A DNA stretch of 64,000 nt from Advenella mimigardefordensis DPN7 (GCF_000521505.1 NZ_CP003915.1:3472001-3536000), one strand, 5' to 3'. Numbered from the stretch's first letter, positions 35,901 to 44,790 are shown. Notes: generated by a model not told the origin, from the letters alone. Numbers and translations are program-made.

Positions 35901-36924
35901 ATGGCTGACCTTGCGCAACAATTGGTACTCACGCCAAATCAACACGGGCACATGTATCGTGCTTGCCCTGTTGCTGCTGTTCACGCTGGCGGTTGCCCTG
36001 CTGTCGCTCTCTTCTGGCAAGTACATGCTATCGCTGTCAGCAATCATGGATGCGTTGCGCAGCAGCACGATGACGGGGGATGCCTTTATCGTCTCCATTC
36101 TGCGCGCGCCCAGAATGCTGACGGCGCTGCTGGCAGGCGGCGCACTGGCCGTAGCCGGTCTGCTGTTGCAAACCATTATCCGCAATCCGCTGGCCTCACC
36201 CGACATTATCGGCGTCACCAGCGGCGCATCGGCTACCGCAGTGTTTTTCCTGTCATTTATGACCTCCTGGCTCAGTATGCAATGGCTGCCACTGGCGGCA
36301 ATGGCCGGTGGTTTTATCGGCGCCGCGCTGGTTTACCTGCTGGCCTGGAGGCGCGGCGTATCACCCACAAGGCTGATCCTGGTGGGGATTGGGGTGTCGG
36401 CAGCGATGGTCGCCTGCACCACCCTGTTGCTGGTCTTCAGTCCCTTATCTTCAACGCTCACCGCTTATGTCTGGCTTACAGGCAGTGTCTATGGAGCACG
36501 CTGGCATGACATCACAACCCTGTGCCTGTGGTTACTGCCGGCGGCCGTGTTGCTGGTTGTTCTGGCCCGAACGCTGATCGTCAATGAACTGGACGACGCA
36601 CTGGTTATCGGCCTTGGCATTTCCCTGGAGCGGGCACGACTGGTTCTGCTGGCGTTAAGCGTCTACCTTGCGGGCGCAGCCATTGCCTACACGGGCGCGC
36701 TGGGATTCGTCGGCCTGGTCGCACCCCATATAGCGAGACGCATTGGCGGAAAATCCGGCCTGAGTCTGATTATCGTGACGATGCTGGTCGGGGCCAATAT
36801 GGTTATGATCGCCGACCTGATCGGCCGCACGCTGTTTTTGCCGCTGGATTTACCCGCCGGTATTTTTGTGTCGGCCATCGGCGCGCCGTTCTTCATCTAT
36901 TTGCTGTTGCGCTCACGTGCCTAA
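35893..36924 (+). CDS. Iron-siderophore ABC transporter permease (FecCD family, FecD-like)
   Basis: 343 residues with the same architecture as its neighbour: [43 protein letters not shown] near 71-113 and [19 protein letters not shown] near 265-283. Two distinct permeases in tandem mean a heterodimeric channel, as in Fec and Fat systems. Its start lies 8 bp inside the previous gene. Confidence 0.92.
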   Translation: MDKWLTLRNNWYSRQINTGTCIVLALLLLFTLAVALLSLSSGKYMLSLSAIMDALRSSTMTGDAFIVSILRAPRMLTALLAGGALAVAGLLLQTIIRNPLASPDIIGVTSGASATAVFFLSFMTSWLSMQWLPLAAMAGGFIGAALVYLLAWRRGVSPTRLILVGIGVSAAMVACTTLLLVFSPLSSTLTAYVWLTGSVYGARWHDITTLCLWLLPAAVLLVVLARTLIVNELDDALVIGLGISLERARLVLLALSVYLAGAAIAYTGALGFVGLVAPHIARRIGGKSGLSLIIVTMLVGANMVMIADLIGRTLFLPLDLPAGIFVSAIGAPFFIYLLLRSRA

Positions 36925-36963
36925 CATAACTGTCATTGTAATTTTTATGAAAGATCGACCGGA

Positions 36964-37773
36964 ATGGATCCTATACAAAGCCAAGACCTTACGCTGAAGT
37001 ACGATACCCGAATCGTCATTGACGGGCTGAATCTGACCATTCCCAAGGCAAAGATTTCGGTACTGGTGGGCAGCAATGGCTGCGGCAAAAGCACCCTGCT
37101 CAAATCCTTTGCCCGGCTGATCCGCCCCACCCAGGGTACGGTTCTGCTTAACGGCAAGGACATCCATCACCGCTCCACGGCCGCGGTTGCGCGCGAACTG
37201 GCCATTTTGCCGCAAAGCCCGGCCGCGCCGGAGGGCCTGTCCGTTTATCAACTGGTGCGTCTGGGACGATTCCCTCACCAAACCTGGTTGCAGCAGTGGT
37301 CCAGAGAAGACGAAACGATTGTGACGCAGGCACTGGCGCAAACCGAACTGACCGACGTTCAGGACAGGCCGGTGGATGCGCTGTCTGGCGGGCAGCGTCA
37401 GCGCGCCTGGATTGCCATGACGCTGGCACAGAATACCGATACGCTGCTGCTGGACGAACCCACCACCTATCTGGACCTGGCCCACCAGATCGAAGTGCTG
37501 GATCTGCTGTATGAATTGAATGTGACCAGACATAAAACCATCGTCATGGTCCTGCACGATCTGAACCTCGCCTGCCGCTATGCCCACAATATGATTGCCA
37601 TCGCCGACGGGAAGGTCTACGCACAAGGCAACCCGGCACAGGTGCTTGATGCCGCCATGGTTCGGAATGTATTTCATCTGCAAAGCAAAATTGTTAAAGA
37701 CCCGCTATACGGCACCCCCATGTGTATTCCCATTGGCAAAGGAATCCATAGTGCCGGCATTGACGCATCCTGA
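36964..37773 (+). CDS. Iron-siderophore ABC transporter ATPase (FecE-like)
   Basis: 269 residues. Walker A GSNGCGKST near 35-43, Q-loop ILPQSPAAPEG near 80, signature LSGGQRQRAW near 140, Walker B LLLDEPTTYLD near 160 and H-loop VLHDLNLACRY near 195 are intact. It completes the importer. The 39-bp gap from the FecD-like gene is the only break in an otherwise overlapping operon. Confidence 0.93.
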   Translation: MDPIQSQDLTLKYDTRIVIDGLNLTIPKAKISVLVGSNGCGKSTLLKSFARLIRPTQGTVLLNGKDIHHRSTAAVARELAILPQSPAAPEGLSVYQLVRLGRFPHQTWLQQWSREDETIVTQALAQTELTDVQDRPVDALSGGQRQRAWIAMTLAQNTDTLLLDEPTTYLDLAHQIEVLDLLYELNVTRHKTIVMVLHDLNLACRYAHNMIAIADGKVYAQGNPAQVLDAAMVRNVFHLQSKIVKDPLYGTPMCIPIGKGIHSAGIDAS

Positions 37774-37989
37774 CACTACAAGCCTTGGCGCGGACCAGTG
37801 GCAATTTGTTAGATTATCTCTATTTCAATCGCAAGTAGCGGATGGTCAGATCGTAAAGCGCAGTCTACACTTTGACTATCCTCATATTCCCAAAAATACC
37901 TAACGAATATGTCATCGCATTGCCGGGCTGCGGCCACCCCTGTGGTCTGCACTGCCTTGACGAACCGGCTGCAAAGAGATGAATGCAAT

Positions 37990-38742
37990 ATGAATACAGG
38001 TCAAATTGATCGCTACCCATCACATGAAAATGTAGCAGCGTATGCCGCCACCATCGCGAGCGCAGACTGGTACGCACTTGAGCGCTCGCTTAATGAACAT
38101 GGGAATGCGGTTATCCCCGGCCTGTTGACTGCAGCCCAATGTAAAGCGCTGGCCGCAGGCTATGATCGGGAGCAAGGCTATCGCAGCCGGATCGTTATGG
38201 CTCGTCATGGATTCGGTCGGGGCGAGTACAAATATTTCGCCTATCCCTTACCCACATTGCTCAACCAGTTGCGCCACCTGCTCTACCCGCACCTGGCGCC
38301 GATTGCCAATCGCTGGAGCCGGCAACTGAACGAGAAAGAATCTTATCCGCCAGCCCTGGATGCTTTCCTGGCGCAATGCCATGCTGTCGGTCAGACCGGC
38401 CCCACGCCATTGATTCTGCAATATGGCCCGGGCGACTATAACTGTCTGCACCAGGACCTGTATGGAGATCAGGTTTTCCCTTTGCAAGTGGCAATTTTGC
38501 TCTCTGCGCCAGAGCAGGACTTTACCGGCGGCCAGTTCGTGATGACAGAAACAGCCACAACCGGCCAGCGCGCCGAAGTGATCCCACTGAAGCAAGGCGA
38601 TGCGCTTCTCTTCACTGTCAACCACCGGCCTGCGCCCGGCAAACGCGGCCGCTTACGCAAAGTTGCCATGCGCCACGGCGTAAGCGCTGTAAATAGTGGC
38701 AGGCGCCATACATTAGGGATTATTTTTCACGATGCCTGCTAA
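37990..38742 (+). CDS. 2OG-Fe(II) oxygenase, paralog 1 (complete iron triad)
   Basis: 250 residues from the ATG at 37990. The facial triad is complete: H154 and D156 in CLHQDLYG and H229 in MRHGVSAV, with R238/R239 for 2-oxoglutarate. The stretch IVMARHGFGRGEYKYFAYPLP near 62-82 identifies it as the conserved proteobacterial family often found near ada/alkA-type repair genes. However, the segment after GGQFVMTE reads TATTGQRAEV where relatives I remember have QRPRMQSR. The gene follows the iron importer by 216 bp and precedes its own paralog. Confidence 0.82.
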   Translation: MNTGQIDRYPSHENVAAYAATIASADWYALERSLNEHGNAVIPGLLTAAQCKALAAGYDREQGYRSRIVMARHGFGRGEYKYFAYPLPTLLNQLRHLLYPHLAPIANRWSRQLNEKESYPPALDAFLAQCHAVGQTGPTPLILQYGPGDYNCLHQDLYGDQVFPLQVAILLSAPEQDFTGGQFVMTETATTGQRAEVIPLKQGDALLFTVNHRPAPGKRGRLRKVAMRHGVSAVNSGRRHTLGIIFHDAC

Positions 38743-38830
38743 GCGATGGATCAGAGAAAGGACGCTATGCCATTTGCCATTTGCCATTTCCATTTAGCCC
38801 TCTGAACAAAACCACACTTTCATCCGGGAT

Positions 38831-39637
38831 ATGATGCGCATGACCCTTCTCGCGAACACAATAGATTGCCTTGACTGGATCCGCATCGAAACAAGACTGG
38901 ACAGCGAAGGCTATGCCCTGCTCCCTGGCTTGCTATCTGCTGCTCAATCTCAGGCGCTGATGAACACAATAAGCGGCCAGTCAAACAATCAAATGAACGG
39001 CCTGACCAATGGCCTAACACTGCGTCGCATCACATTGACAGACAATGATCCGGGTCGCGGCCAGCTGTTCTTTTTTAACAATCAGCTTCCCGAGGTGCTT
39101 GCCACTTTGCGTGCGCAGCTCTATCGCCATCTGATGCCAATCGCCAATCACTGGAACCACGTATTGAATATCGGATACCGTTATCCCGACACACTGGACG
39201 GCTTTCTGCAATCCAATTGCCAGGCCGGTCAGGAGCGACAACTGTCACATCTGCATCGATTAAAAGCATCAGACTATCTTGCCCTGCACCAGTGGAGCGA
39301 CGGCGAGTTGGTGTTTCCGTTACAGGTATTAATACAGCTAACTGAACCCGAACGCGATTTCAGCGGTGGGCAATGGGTCATGACAGAACAGCGTCCACGC
39401 ATGCAGTCTCGCCCGATTGTCCTGTCGTTACATCAGGGCGACGTTGCCATCATCTGCACAGCCCGGCGTCCCATCAAAGGAAGCCAGGGTTTTTACCGGG
39501 TCAATATGAAACATGCTATCAGCCGCGTACGCGGTGGTCAGCGCATTGGACTGGAACTGTTTTTTCATCATGCTCCCGGCAGCGATCAGAAGGAAACACA
39601 TGAACAAGCCACGCTATTGGACCTTGACCGGCCCTGA
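38831..39637 (+). CDS. 2OG-Fe(II) oxygenase-like protein, paralog 2 (metal Asp replaced by Trp)
   Basis: 268 residues, clearly homologous to the preceding gene over the whole length. The aligned motif reads LHQWSDGELVFPLQV, so the Asp of the H-x-D pair is W155, while H153, the distal H228 (MKHAIS) and the oxoglutarate Arg (GGQR) remain. It keeps the EQRPRMQSR segment that paralog 1 lacks. Loss of the carboxylate ligand usually abolishes or alters oxygenase chemistry (halogenases have Ala/Gly there), so a non-catalytic or partner role is possible. It overlaps the Ada-type gene by 38 bp. Confidence 0.78.
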   Translation: MMRMTLLANTIDCLDWIRIETRLDSEGYALLPGLLSAAQSQALMNTISGQSNNQMNGLTNGLTLRRITLTDNDPGRGQLFFFNNQLPEVLATLRAQLYRHLMPIANHWNHVLNIGYRYPDTLDGFLQSNCQAGQERQLSHLHRLKASDYLALHQWSDGELVFPLQVLIQLTEPERDFSGGQWVMTEQRPRMQSRPIVLSLHQGDVAIICTARRPIKGSQGFYRVNMKHAISRVRGGQRIGLELFFHHAPGSDQKETHEQATLLDLDRP

Positions 39638-39869
39638 CGGCAAACCCTGGCGTAGCAGTGTTCCCGGTGAGCTGGGTGGACACAGACGCAGCAAACTCTA
39701 TGGTTGCCTGGATTGCCGCGCCGCCCTGCAGGCCATTGCTCGCGGTGGATACGTTCAACATCGGGTATTTTTTGCCAATGAAGCAACGGCCATCGCTGCC
39801 GGCTACCGGCCCTGCGCAGTATGCCTTCCGACACCGTATGCCAACTGGAAGGCCGCGCAGGCAAAATAA
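39600..39869 (+). CDS. Free-standing Ada-type metal-binding domain protein
   Basis: 89 residues from the ATG at 39600, which has AGAAGGA 7 nt upstream inside the preceding gene. It resembles the zinc domain of the methylation-response protein Ada: YGCLDC (first Cys pair), HRVFFANEATAIAAGYRPC (matching the V-x-FF...A...AG-[FY]-RPC segment) and CAVC (second pair). In Ada one of these Cys accepts methyl groups from DNA phosphotriesters. No AraC-type or methyltransferase domain follows. Neighbouring oxygenases of a repair-associated family suggest a nucleic-acid-damage context; this is inference. Confidence 0.72.
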   Translation: MNKPRYWTLTGPDGKPWRSSVPGELGGHRRSKLYGCLDCRAALQAIARGGYVQHRVFFANEATAIAAGYRPCAVCLPTPYANWKAAQAK

Positions 39870-39906
39870 ACAACAAACACCAAGCCAACTGAAATAGTCG
39901 CTCGTG

Positions 39907-40872
39907 CTATTGCATTTGCAAATTCGCAGCATGCACCGTATCGGCCCATAAATGCTGCTGATCATTGATAAACGTCGCGAACGCCGCCGGCGTGTTCCCG
40001 CCCGGTGTGCCGCCTAGCGATTTGAAACGCGCAATTATATCGTCACTCTGCAGCGCCTGTTTGGCAGCCTGTTGAAGTTGACCAACAATATCATCCGGCG
40101 TGCCTGCTGGCGCGACCAATCCAAACCATGCGTTGACAACCATATTATCGATGCCCGCCTCTTTCATGGTGGGCACATCCGGCAACTGCTCAGAACGCTG
40201 CTCGCCCGTGACCGCTAACGCCCTGAATTTACCGGACTGGATGGACGGCAGAGAGCTGGGCAGATTATCGATCATGAACGTATATTGATTACCCAGCAAA
40301 CCCGATACCGCCGGGCCGGCGCCCTTGTAAGGGACATGTTGCGCCGTCTGTTTGATCCGTTGCAGGAACATCTCTGCGGACAGATGCGGCGACTGCCCTT
40401 TGCCCGAGGAGCCGAACGTCCTGCGATCTTCATTCGCAGCAAGATATGCAACAAGCTCCGATACCGATTTTACCGGCGTCTCACTATTAACAACCAGTAC
40501 ATTTGGCACTGAAATGACAAGCGTGATAGGCTTGAAATCCTCCTTCTTATAGGGTAGCGTTTTGTAAAGGCTATAGTTGATTGCATTAGGTCCTACATTG
40601 CCCATGCCCAGCGTGTAGCCGTCCGGCTTGCTGCGCACCAGCGCCTGTGAACCGATAATACCCGCCGCTCCGGCCTTGTTTTCAACAACGACCGTTTGCC
40701 CCAGTATTTTGCTCATTTTCTCACCCACCAGCCGTGCCACAATGTCGGTTGTCCCGCCAGGTGCAGCCGGGACAATAATTGTGACGGGTTTCTCCGGCCA
40801 GGCCGCACTGGCGCTACCTGCCAATATCATCGTCGCCAGTACGCCACCGGCAACCGTTCGCAAAAAGCTCAT
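39907..40872 (-). CDS. Bug/TctC-family periplasmic solute-binding protein
   Basis: 321 residues from the ATG at 40872 (GGGAGACATGG upstream). Signal peptide to about residue 23 (MILAGSASAAW), then PEKPVTIIVPAAPGGTTDIVARLVGEKM and VVENKAGAAGIIG. It is divergent from catB; the 295-bp region between holds an ATAC-N7-GTAT site, the binding pattern of CatR/BenM-type regulators, so it is probably induced by muconate together with catB. A receptor for muconate or a related diacid is a fair guess. Confidence 0.9.
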   Translation of the reverse strand: MSFLRTVAGGVLATMILAGSASAAWPEKPVTIIVPAAPGGTTDIVARLVGEKMSKILGQTVVVENKAGAAGIIGSQALVRSKPDGYTLGMGNVGPNAINYSLYKTLPYKKEDFKPITLVISVPNVLVVNSETPVKSVSELVAYLAANEDRRTFGSSGKGQSPHLSAEMFLQRIKQTAQHVPYKGAGPAVSGLLGNQYTFMIDNLPSSLPSIQSGKFRALAVTGEQRSEQLPDVPTMKEAGIDNMVVNAWFGLVAPAGTPDDIVGQLQQAAKQALQSDDIIARFKSLGGTPGGNTPAAFATFINDQQHLWADTVHAANLQMQ

Positions 40873-41063
40873 CCATGTCTCCCTATCCCAGGTTCTATTT
40901 ATACAGTCAGGGTAGCCGCTAACGCCTGGCTTAACCATCTTTGATTCGCGAACACGTACTTCAGTATTGTTTAATACCGGTTTACCCGTACATGCCGCCT
41001 GTGATATGCAGTCCTCGTCTTGCAGCCAGCGACCCGCTCGCAACCGGTGCTTTCAAACATTCA

Positions 41064-41078
41064 ATACCTTTTCGGTAT
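41064..41078. promoter_or_regulatory. CatR/BenM-type LysR binding site upstream of catB
   Basis: ATAC-CTTTTCG-GTAT matches the ATAC-N7-GTAT consensus known for BenM/CatM. It is 90 bp before the catB start and about 190 bp before the divergent Bug gene, the spacing expected for a LysR recognition site. Confidence 0.65.
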
Positions 41079-41167
41079 ACCTGCGAACAAATTCCATATT
41101 AGACTGGACGCTGCCCGACTTATATACTCGGAAGTTAACAATCAATCCGCTACCAGAGGACATGGAT

Positions 41168-42286
41168 ATGGATGCAACCATAGTAGAAGTCAGTTCGCAA
41201 ATTCTTGATATCCCTACCATTCGCCCACACAAAATGTCCGTGGCCACCATGCATAACCAATGCCTGGTCCTGGTGCGTATCAAAACCTCCGATGGTATTG
41301 AAGGCATCGGCGAAGCGACCACGATCGGCGGGCTCAATTACGGTGGCGAAAGCCCCGAGAGCATGAAGACAAACATTGATCGCTATTTTGCACCCTTGCT
41401 TATCGGCCAGCCGGCAACAAAGCTGTCTGCCATTCGCCAGCGCATCGACAAGGCCATCAAGGACAACCGCTTTGCCAAATGTGCCATCGAAACGGCACTC
41501 TACGACGCCTATGCAAAACGCCTGGGCGTGCCACTCAATGCACTTTTCGGTGGTGCCATTCACGACCGGATCAGTATTGCCTGGACGCTGGCCAGTGGCG
41601 ATACTCAGAAAGACATAGACGAAGCACAACAGATGCTGGCCACCCGTCGCCACCAGATTTTCAAACTCAAGGTGGGCATGCGGGCGCCGAAAGACGATCT
41701 GAAACACATTCGTGCGATCCGGCAAGCGCTGAGCGATGACGCCAGCATTCGCATCGACGTTAATCAGGGGTGGTCGGAAACCGAAGCCACGCAGCAGTTG
41801 CGTGCACTGGCCGATGCCGGCGTAGAATTGGTGGAGCAACCCATCCACGAGAAGAATCTGGCCGGCCTGCAACGCCTGACAGCGCTGGGTATCGTGCCGA
41901 TCATGGCCGACGAATCGCTCAAAGGTCCGCAGGATGGCTTTGCACTGGCCAGCGCACATTGCGCCAATGTGTTTGCCATCAAGATCGAACAGGCCGGCGG
42001 CCTGCAACACGCACGCGACCTGATCGGCATCGCCCAGGCCGCCGATATTGCCCTGTACGGCGGCACCATGCTGGAAGGCTCTATTGCCACCATCGCCGCC
42101 GCGCATCTGTTCTCTACTCTGAACCGGCTGGAATGGGGAACCGAAATGTTCGGCCCGTTATTACTCAAAGATGAGATTCTGGCAACGCCACTGGACTACA
42201 GCGACTACTCCCTGAAGATTCCTCAGGGACCTGGACTGGGTATTACCCTGGATGAAGACAAGATTGCGTTCTATACACGCAAATAG
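41168..42286 (+). CDS. catB: Muconate cycloisomerase
   Basis: 372 residues from the ATG at 41168; AGAGGA lies 7 nt before it and only 1 nt before the alternative ATG at 41162. It converts cis,cis-muconate to muconolactone in the catechol ortho-cleavage pathway. All catalytic residues of the muconate lactonizing enzyme are present with a constant one-residue shift from the remembered Pseudomonas putida numbering: K166 and K168 (FKLKVG), D197, E223, D248 and K272. Length fits CatB (about 370-375). The usual operon partner catC is encoded on the other strand downstream, and catA is not in the window. Confidence 0.93.
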   Translation: MDATIVEVSSQILDIPTIRPHKMSVATMHNQCLVLVRIKTSDGIEGIGEATTIGGLNYGGESPESMKTNIDRYFAPLLIGQPATKLSAIRQRIDKAIKDNRFAKCAIETALYDAYAKRLGVPLNALFGGAIHDRISIAWTLASGDTQKDIDEAQQMLATRRHQIFKLKVGMRAPKDDLKHIRAIRQALSDDASIRIDVNQGWSETEATQQLRALADAGVELVEQPIHEKNLAGLQRLTALGIVPIMADESLKGPQDGFALASAHCANVFAIKIEQAGGLQHARDLIGIAQAADIALYGGTMLEGSIATIAAAHLFSTLNRLEWGTEMFGPLLLKDEILATPLDYSDYSLKIPQGPGLGITLDEDKIAFYTRK

Positions 42287-42309
42287 ATGATACGGGCCAA
42301 CAGATGATA

Positions 42310-42396
42310 CGGCTGGTTCAATAGCCAGCCGCCTCGAACGGAAAACCACGCTCGAACACAACTGAAATGACCGGCACGACGCGAAATCGTCGTGCC
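42310..42396. terminator. Two hairpins between convergent catB and catC
   Basis: CGGCTGG/CCAGCCG (42310-42331) and GGCACGACG/CGTCGTGCC (42373-42396) are perfect 7- and 9-bp stems in the 124-bp gap between converging genes. Neither has a T-run; they probably limit read-through in both directions. Confidence 0.45.
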
Positions 42397-42410
42397 ATAT
42401 AACATATGCG

Positions 42411-42686
42411 TCAGATCGCAGACGGATGACGGCACAGGGCGGTTACCTGGATATCCATATAGGGAAACAGCGGCAGCCCGGACAGCAGATTGTGCAGCTC
42501 TTCATTGTCCTGCACATCAAAAATACTTACGTTGCGATACTGGCCTACCACGCGCCAGATATGCGGCCATTTACCGGCCCGCTGCAAGTCCTGCGAGTAT
42601 TGTTTTTCCCGTGCCTTGATGTCTGCTGCGACCTCTGCAGGCATGTCATGAGGGATGTTGACGGTCATTTCTACCATAAATAACAT
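42411..42686 (-). CDS. catC: Muconolactone delta-isomerase
   Basis: 91 residues, near the usual 92-96. It isomerises muconolactone to 3-oxoadipate enol-lactone. The family sequence is unmistakable: MLFMVEMTVNIPHDMP at the start, IKAREKQYSQDLQ (with the active-site Glu) and a central WRVVGQYRNVSIFDV. AAGGATC precedes the ATG. It lies 70 bp behind a Bug receptor gene in the same direction, so receptor and isomerase are likely cotranscribed from the CatR-controlled promoter near 43890. Confidence 0.95.
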   Translation of the reverse strand: MLFMVEMTVNIPHDMPAEVAADIKAREKQYSQDLQRAGKWPHIWRVVGQYRNVSIFDVQDNEELHNLLSGLPLFPYMDIQVTALCRHPSAI

Positions 42687-42756
42687 ATGTGATCCTTAAA
42701 TATTAGTGGGCCAAATGTCACGACTCATGCCGTCACACTCAGCTGGCCCGTTGCAC

Positions 42757-43761
42757 TTACTGCGCCGAAATACCGGTCTCGGACAGGATTTGCTTCCATT
42801 TGTCGGTTTCAGACTGCAGGTACGTCCTGAGTTCTTCCGGCGTACTGCCGATTCTTTCGGCGCCAATCGTCTTGAATGTGGTTTTCACCTTGTCGGTATC
42901 CATGGCCTTCACCATTGCTTTTTGCAGCGTCTGAATCACCTCGGGTGGGGTACCTGCCGGCGCAAAAGTGGCAAACCAGGGGCGTAACTCATACCCCGGC
43001 AGGCCACTTTCGGCGACAGTCGGCACGTCGGGCAACGAAGCCGAACGCTTGCTGGTGGTAATTGCCAGTGCCTTCAGCTTGCCGGAATCAATATGCGGTT
43101 TGGATGAGGTGATACTGTCAAACATGTAATCTACCTGCCCGCCCAGCAGGTCGGATACGGCGGGACCACTGCCTTTATAGGGCACATGCAGCATATCCAG
43201 TTTTCCCAAATACGTGAACAGCGCGCCGGCCAGATGAATAGAGGTGCCCACACCAGCCGACGCATACGTATATTTGCCGGGATTGGCCCTGGCCTGTTCG
43301 ATTACGTCTTCGACCGAATTAACGTCTTTACGAGTAGCCTGCGTCACCAGAATATTAGGCACATCTGCCAGCAGCGAGATGGGTGCGAAATCTGCAATCG
43401 GATCGTAGTTCAGTTTCTTGTAGAGTGACGGATTGACGGCCATACCATTGGCAACAATCATGATCGTGTAACCGTCAGGCTTGGCGTTGGCCACCTGGGC
43501 CGAGCCGATATTGCCGCCTGCGCCGGGTTTATTTTCCACAACGATGGGTTGTCCCAGGTCTTTGGCCAGTGACTCACCCAGCGTACGCGCAATCACATCC
43601 ATTGCGCCGCCCGGCGGGAAAGGCACGATCCAGGTGATGGGACGTTCCGGATAGGCGGCGGCCGCAGTGCCGGTGACAAACAAGCCGGTCAGCGCGGCCG
43701 CCGCACAAACGGCTTTGATGCCGGATAATCGACGAATATTTTTTTTCAATTGCATCTCCAT
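42757..43761 (-). CDS. Bug/TctC-family periplasmic solute-binding protein
   Basis: 334 residues (a second ATG at 43755 is an alternative start). Signal peptide to about 36 (AALTGLFVTGTAAAAYP), then PERPITWIVPFPPGGAMDVIARTLGESL, VVENKPGAGGNIG and MLHVPYKGSGPAVSDLLGG. It heads the Bug-catC unit and faces the CatR-type gene. Linked to the muconate genes by arrangement and by the operator at 43890-43904. Confidence 0.92.
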   Translation of the reverse strand: MEMQLKKNIRRLSGIKAVCAAAALTGLFVTGTAAAAYPERPITWIVPFPPGGAMDVIARTLGESLAKDLGQPIVVENKPGAGGNIGSAQVANAKPDGYTIMIVANGMAVNPSLYKKLNYDPIADFAPISLLADVPNILVTQATRKDVNSVEDVIEQARANPGKYTYASAGVGTSIHLAGALFTYLGKLDMLHVPYKGSGPAVSDLLGGQVDYMFDSITSSKPHIDSGKLKALAITTSKRSASLPDVPTVAESGLPGYELRPWFATFAPAGTPPEVIQTLQKAMVKAMDTDKVKTTFKTIGAERIGSTPEELRTYLQSETDKWKQILSETGISAQ

Positions 43762-43889
43762 ACGATATGAGGGGCAGTGCTACTGTCACAAGGCCGCAAG
43801 CGGGCACCCGGCGTCGCTCGCCGTTATATAGTTTTCTTCATTATCCGTATTGTCTTTGCTCGTGTCTAAGACTATATTTGGCGTAATCG

Positions 43890-43904
43890 ATACTTTTAAG
43901 GTAT
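43890..43904. promoter_or_regulatory. CatR/BenM-type LysR binding site upstream of the Bug-catC unit and of catR
   Basis: ATAC-TTTTAAG-GTAT matches ATAC-N7-GTAT exactly. It overlaps the ribosome site of the LysR gene (AAGG at 43898-43901) and lies about 130 bp before the divergent Bug gene, so binding would repress the regulator while activating the other side. Confidence 0.65.
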
Positions 43905-43908
43905 GAAT

Positions 43909-44790
43909 ATGGAATTAAGACAGATCCGCTACTTCCAGTGCGTAGCCCGCGAGCTGAGCTTTACCAGGGCGGCGCGGATTTTGCACATTGCCCAGCCGCC
44001 CCTGAGCCGGCAAATAAAAATGCTTGAGGAAGAACTGGGCGTGGCGGTATTCGAACGTCTGGGTCGCGGTATTGTGCTGACCGATGCGGGCCGTTACTTT
44101 CTGGATCAGACTGAAAAAATGACGCAACGGCTTGAAGAAACCATCAACGCCACGCGCCGCATTGGCAAGAGCGACCGCATCTGGTTCGGCGTGGGCTTCG
44201 TGCCATCCACGCTGTATGGTCATATGCCGGCCCTGATCCGGCAATTACGCCAATTGAACACGCAAGTAGAGATCGGCCTGGTGGAAATGACAACACTACA
44301 GCAGTTTGAAGCACTGAAATCCGGCCGAATCGATATCGGTGTCGGACGAATCCTGCTGAACGATGAGGAAATCGAACGCCTGATATTGACCGACGAGCCG
44401 CTGGTCGCAGCGCTACCCAGTACACATCGTCTGGCTGCAAAAAAATCAGTCCGGCTCACAGACATCATTGATGAGCCGCTCATCCTTTATCCAGCCAGAC
44501 CGCGGCCAAGCTACGCAGATCATGTATTAAACCTGTTCAATCAGAACGGCTATTCCCCTCAGGTCATTCAGGAAGTCAATGAATTGCAGACGGCCATCGG
44601 GCTGGTGACGGCCGCTATCGGCATCGCCATTGTGCCCGAATCGGTGCGTCGCCTGCATCGCGACGATGTCGTGTATGTGGAACTGGATGAACCCACCTTC
44701 ACCTCCCCCATCCTGCTGAGCTGGCGCAAAAACGATCACTCGGCATTCCTTGAACAGGTGATTGGCCTGTTTAAGCGCACCACCATATGA
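43909..44790 (+). CDS. catR: LysR family regulator of muconate genes (CatR/BenM type)
   Basis: 293 residues from the ATG at 43909 (MELRQIRYF, AAGG 7 nt upstream). HTH in residues 1-60 (ARELSFTRAARILHIAQPPLSRQIKMLE), characteristic of the CatR/BenM/CatM/ClcR group, then an effector domain with VGFVPSTLYGHMPALIR near 87-103, where BenM-type proteins bind muconate. Adjacent to Bug-catC and close to catB, with two matching sites. The symbol is assigned by similarity and context. Confidence 0.82.
   Translation: MELRQIRYFQCVARELSFTRAARILHIAQPPLSRQIKMLEEELGVAVFERLGRGIVLTDAGRYFLDQTEKMTQRLEETINATRRIGKSDRIWFGVGFVPSTLYGHMPALIRQLRQLNTQVEIGLVEMTTLQQFEALKSGRIDIGVGRILLNDEEIERLILTDEPLVAALPSTHRLAAKKSVRLTDIIDEPLILYPARPRPSYADHVLNLFNQNGYSPQVIQEVNELQTAIGLVTAAIGIAIVPESVRRLHRDDVVYVELDEPTFTSPILLSWRKNDHSAFLEQVIGLFKRTTI

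Noticed and set aside
41150..42106. Long 318-codon reading frame antisense to catB
   Set aside because: It lies opposite a gene with every catalytic residue in place and has no recognisable protein sequence or ribosome site; a shadow of codon bias.
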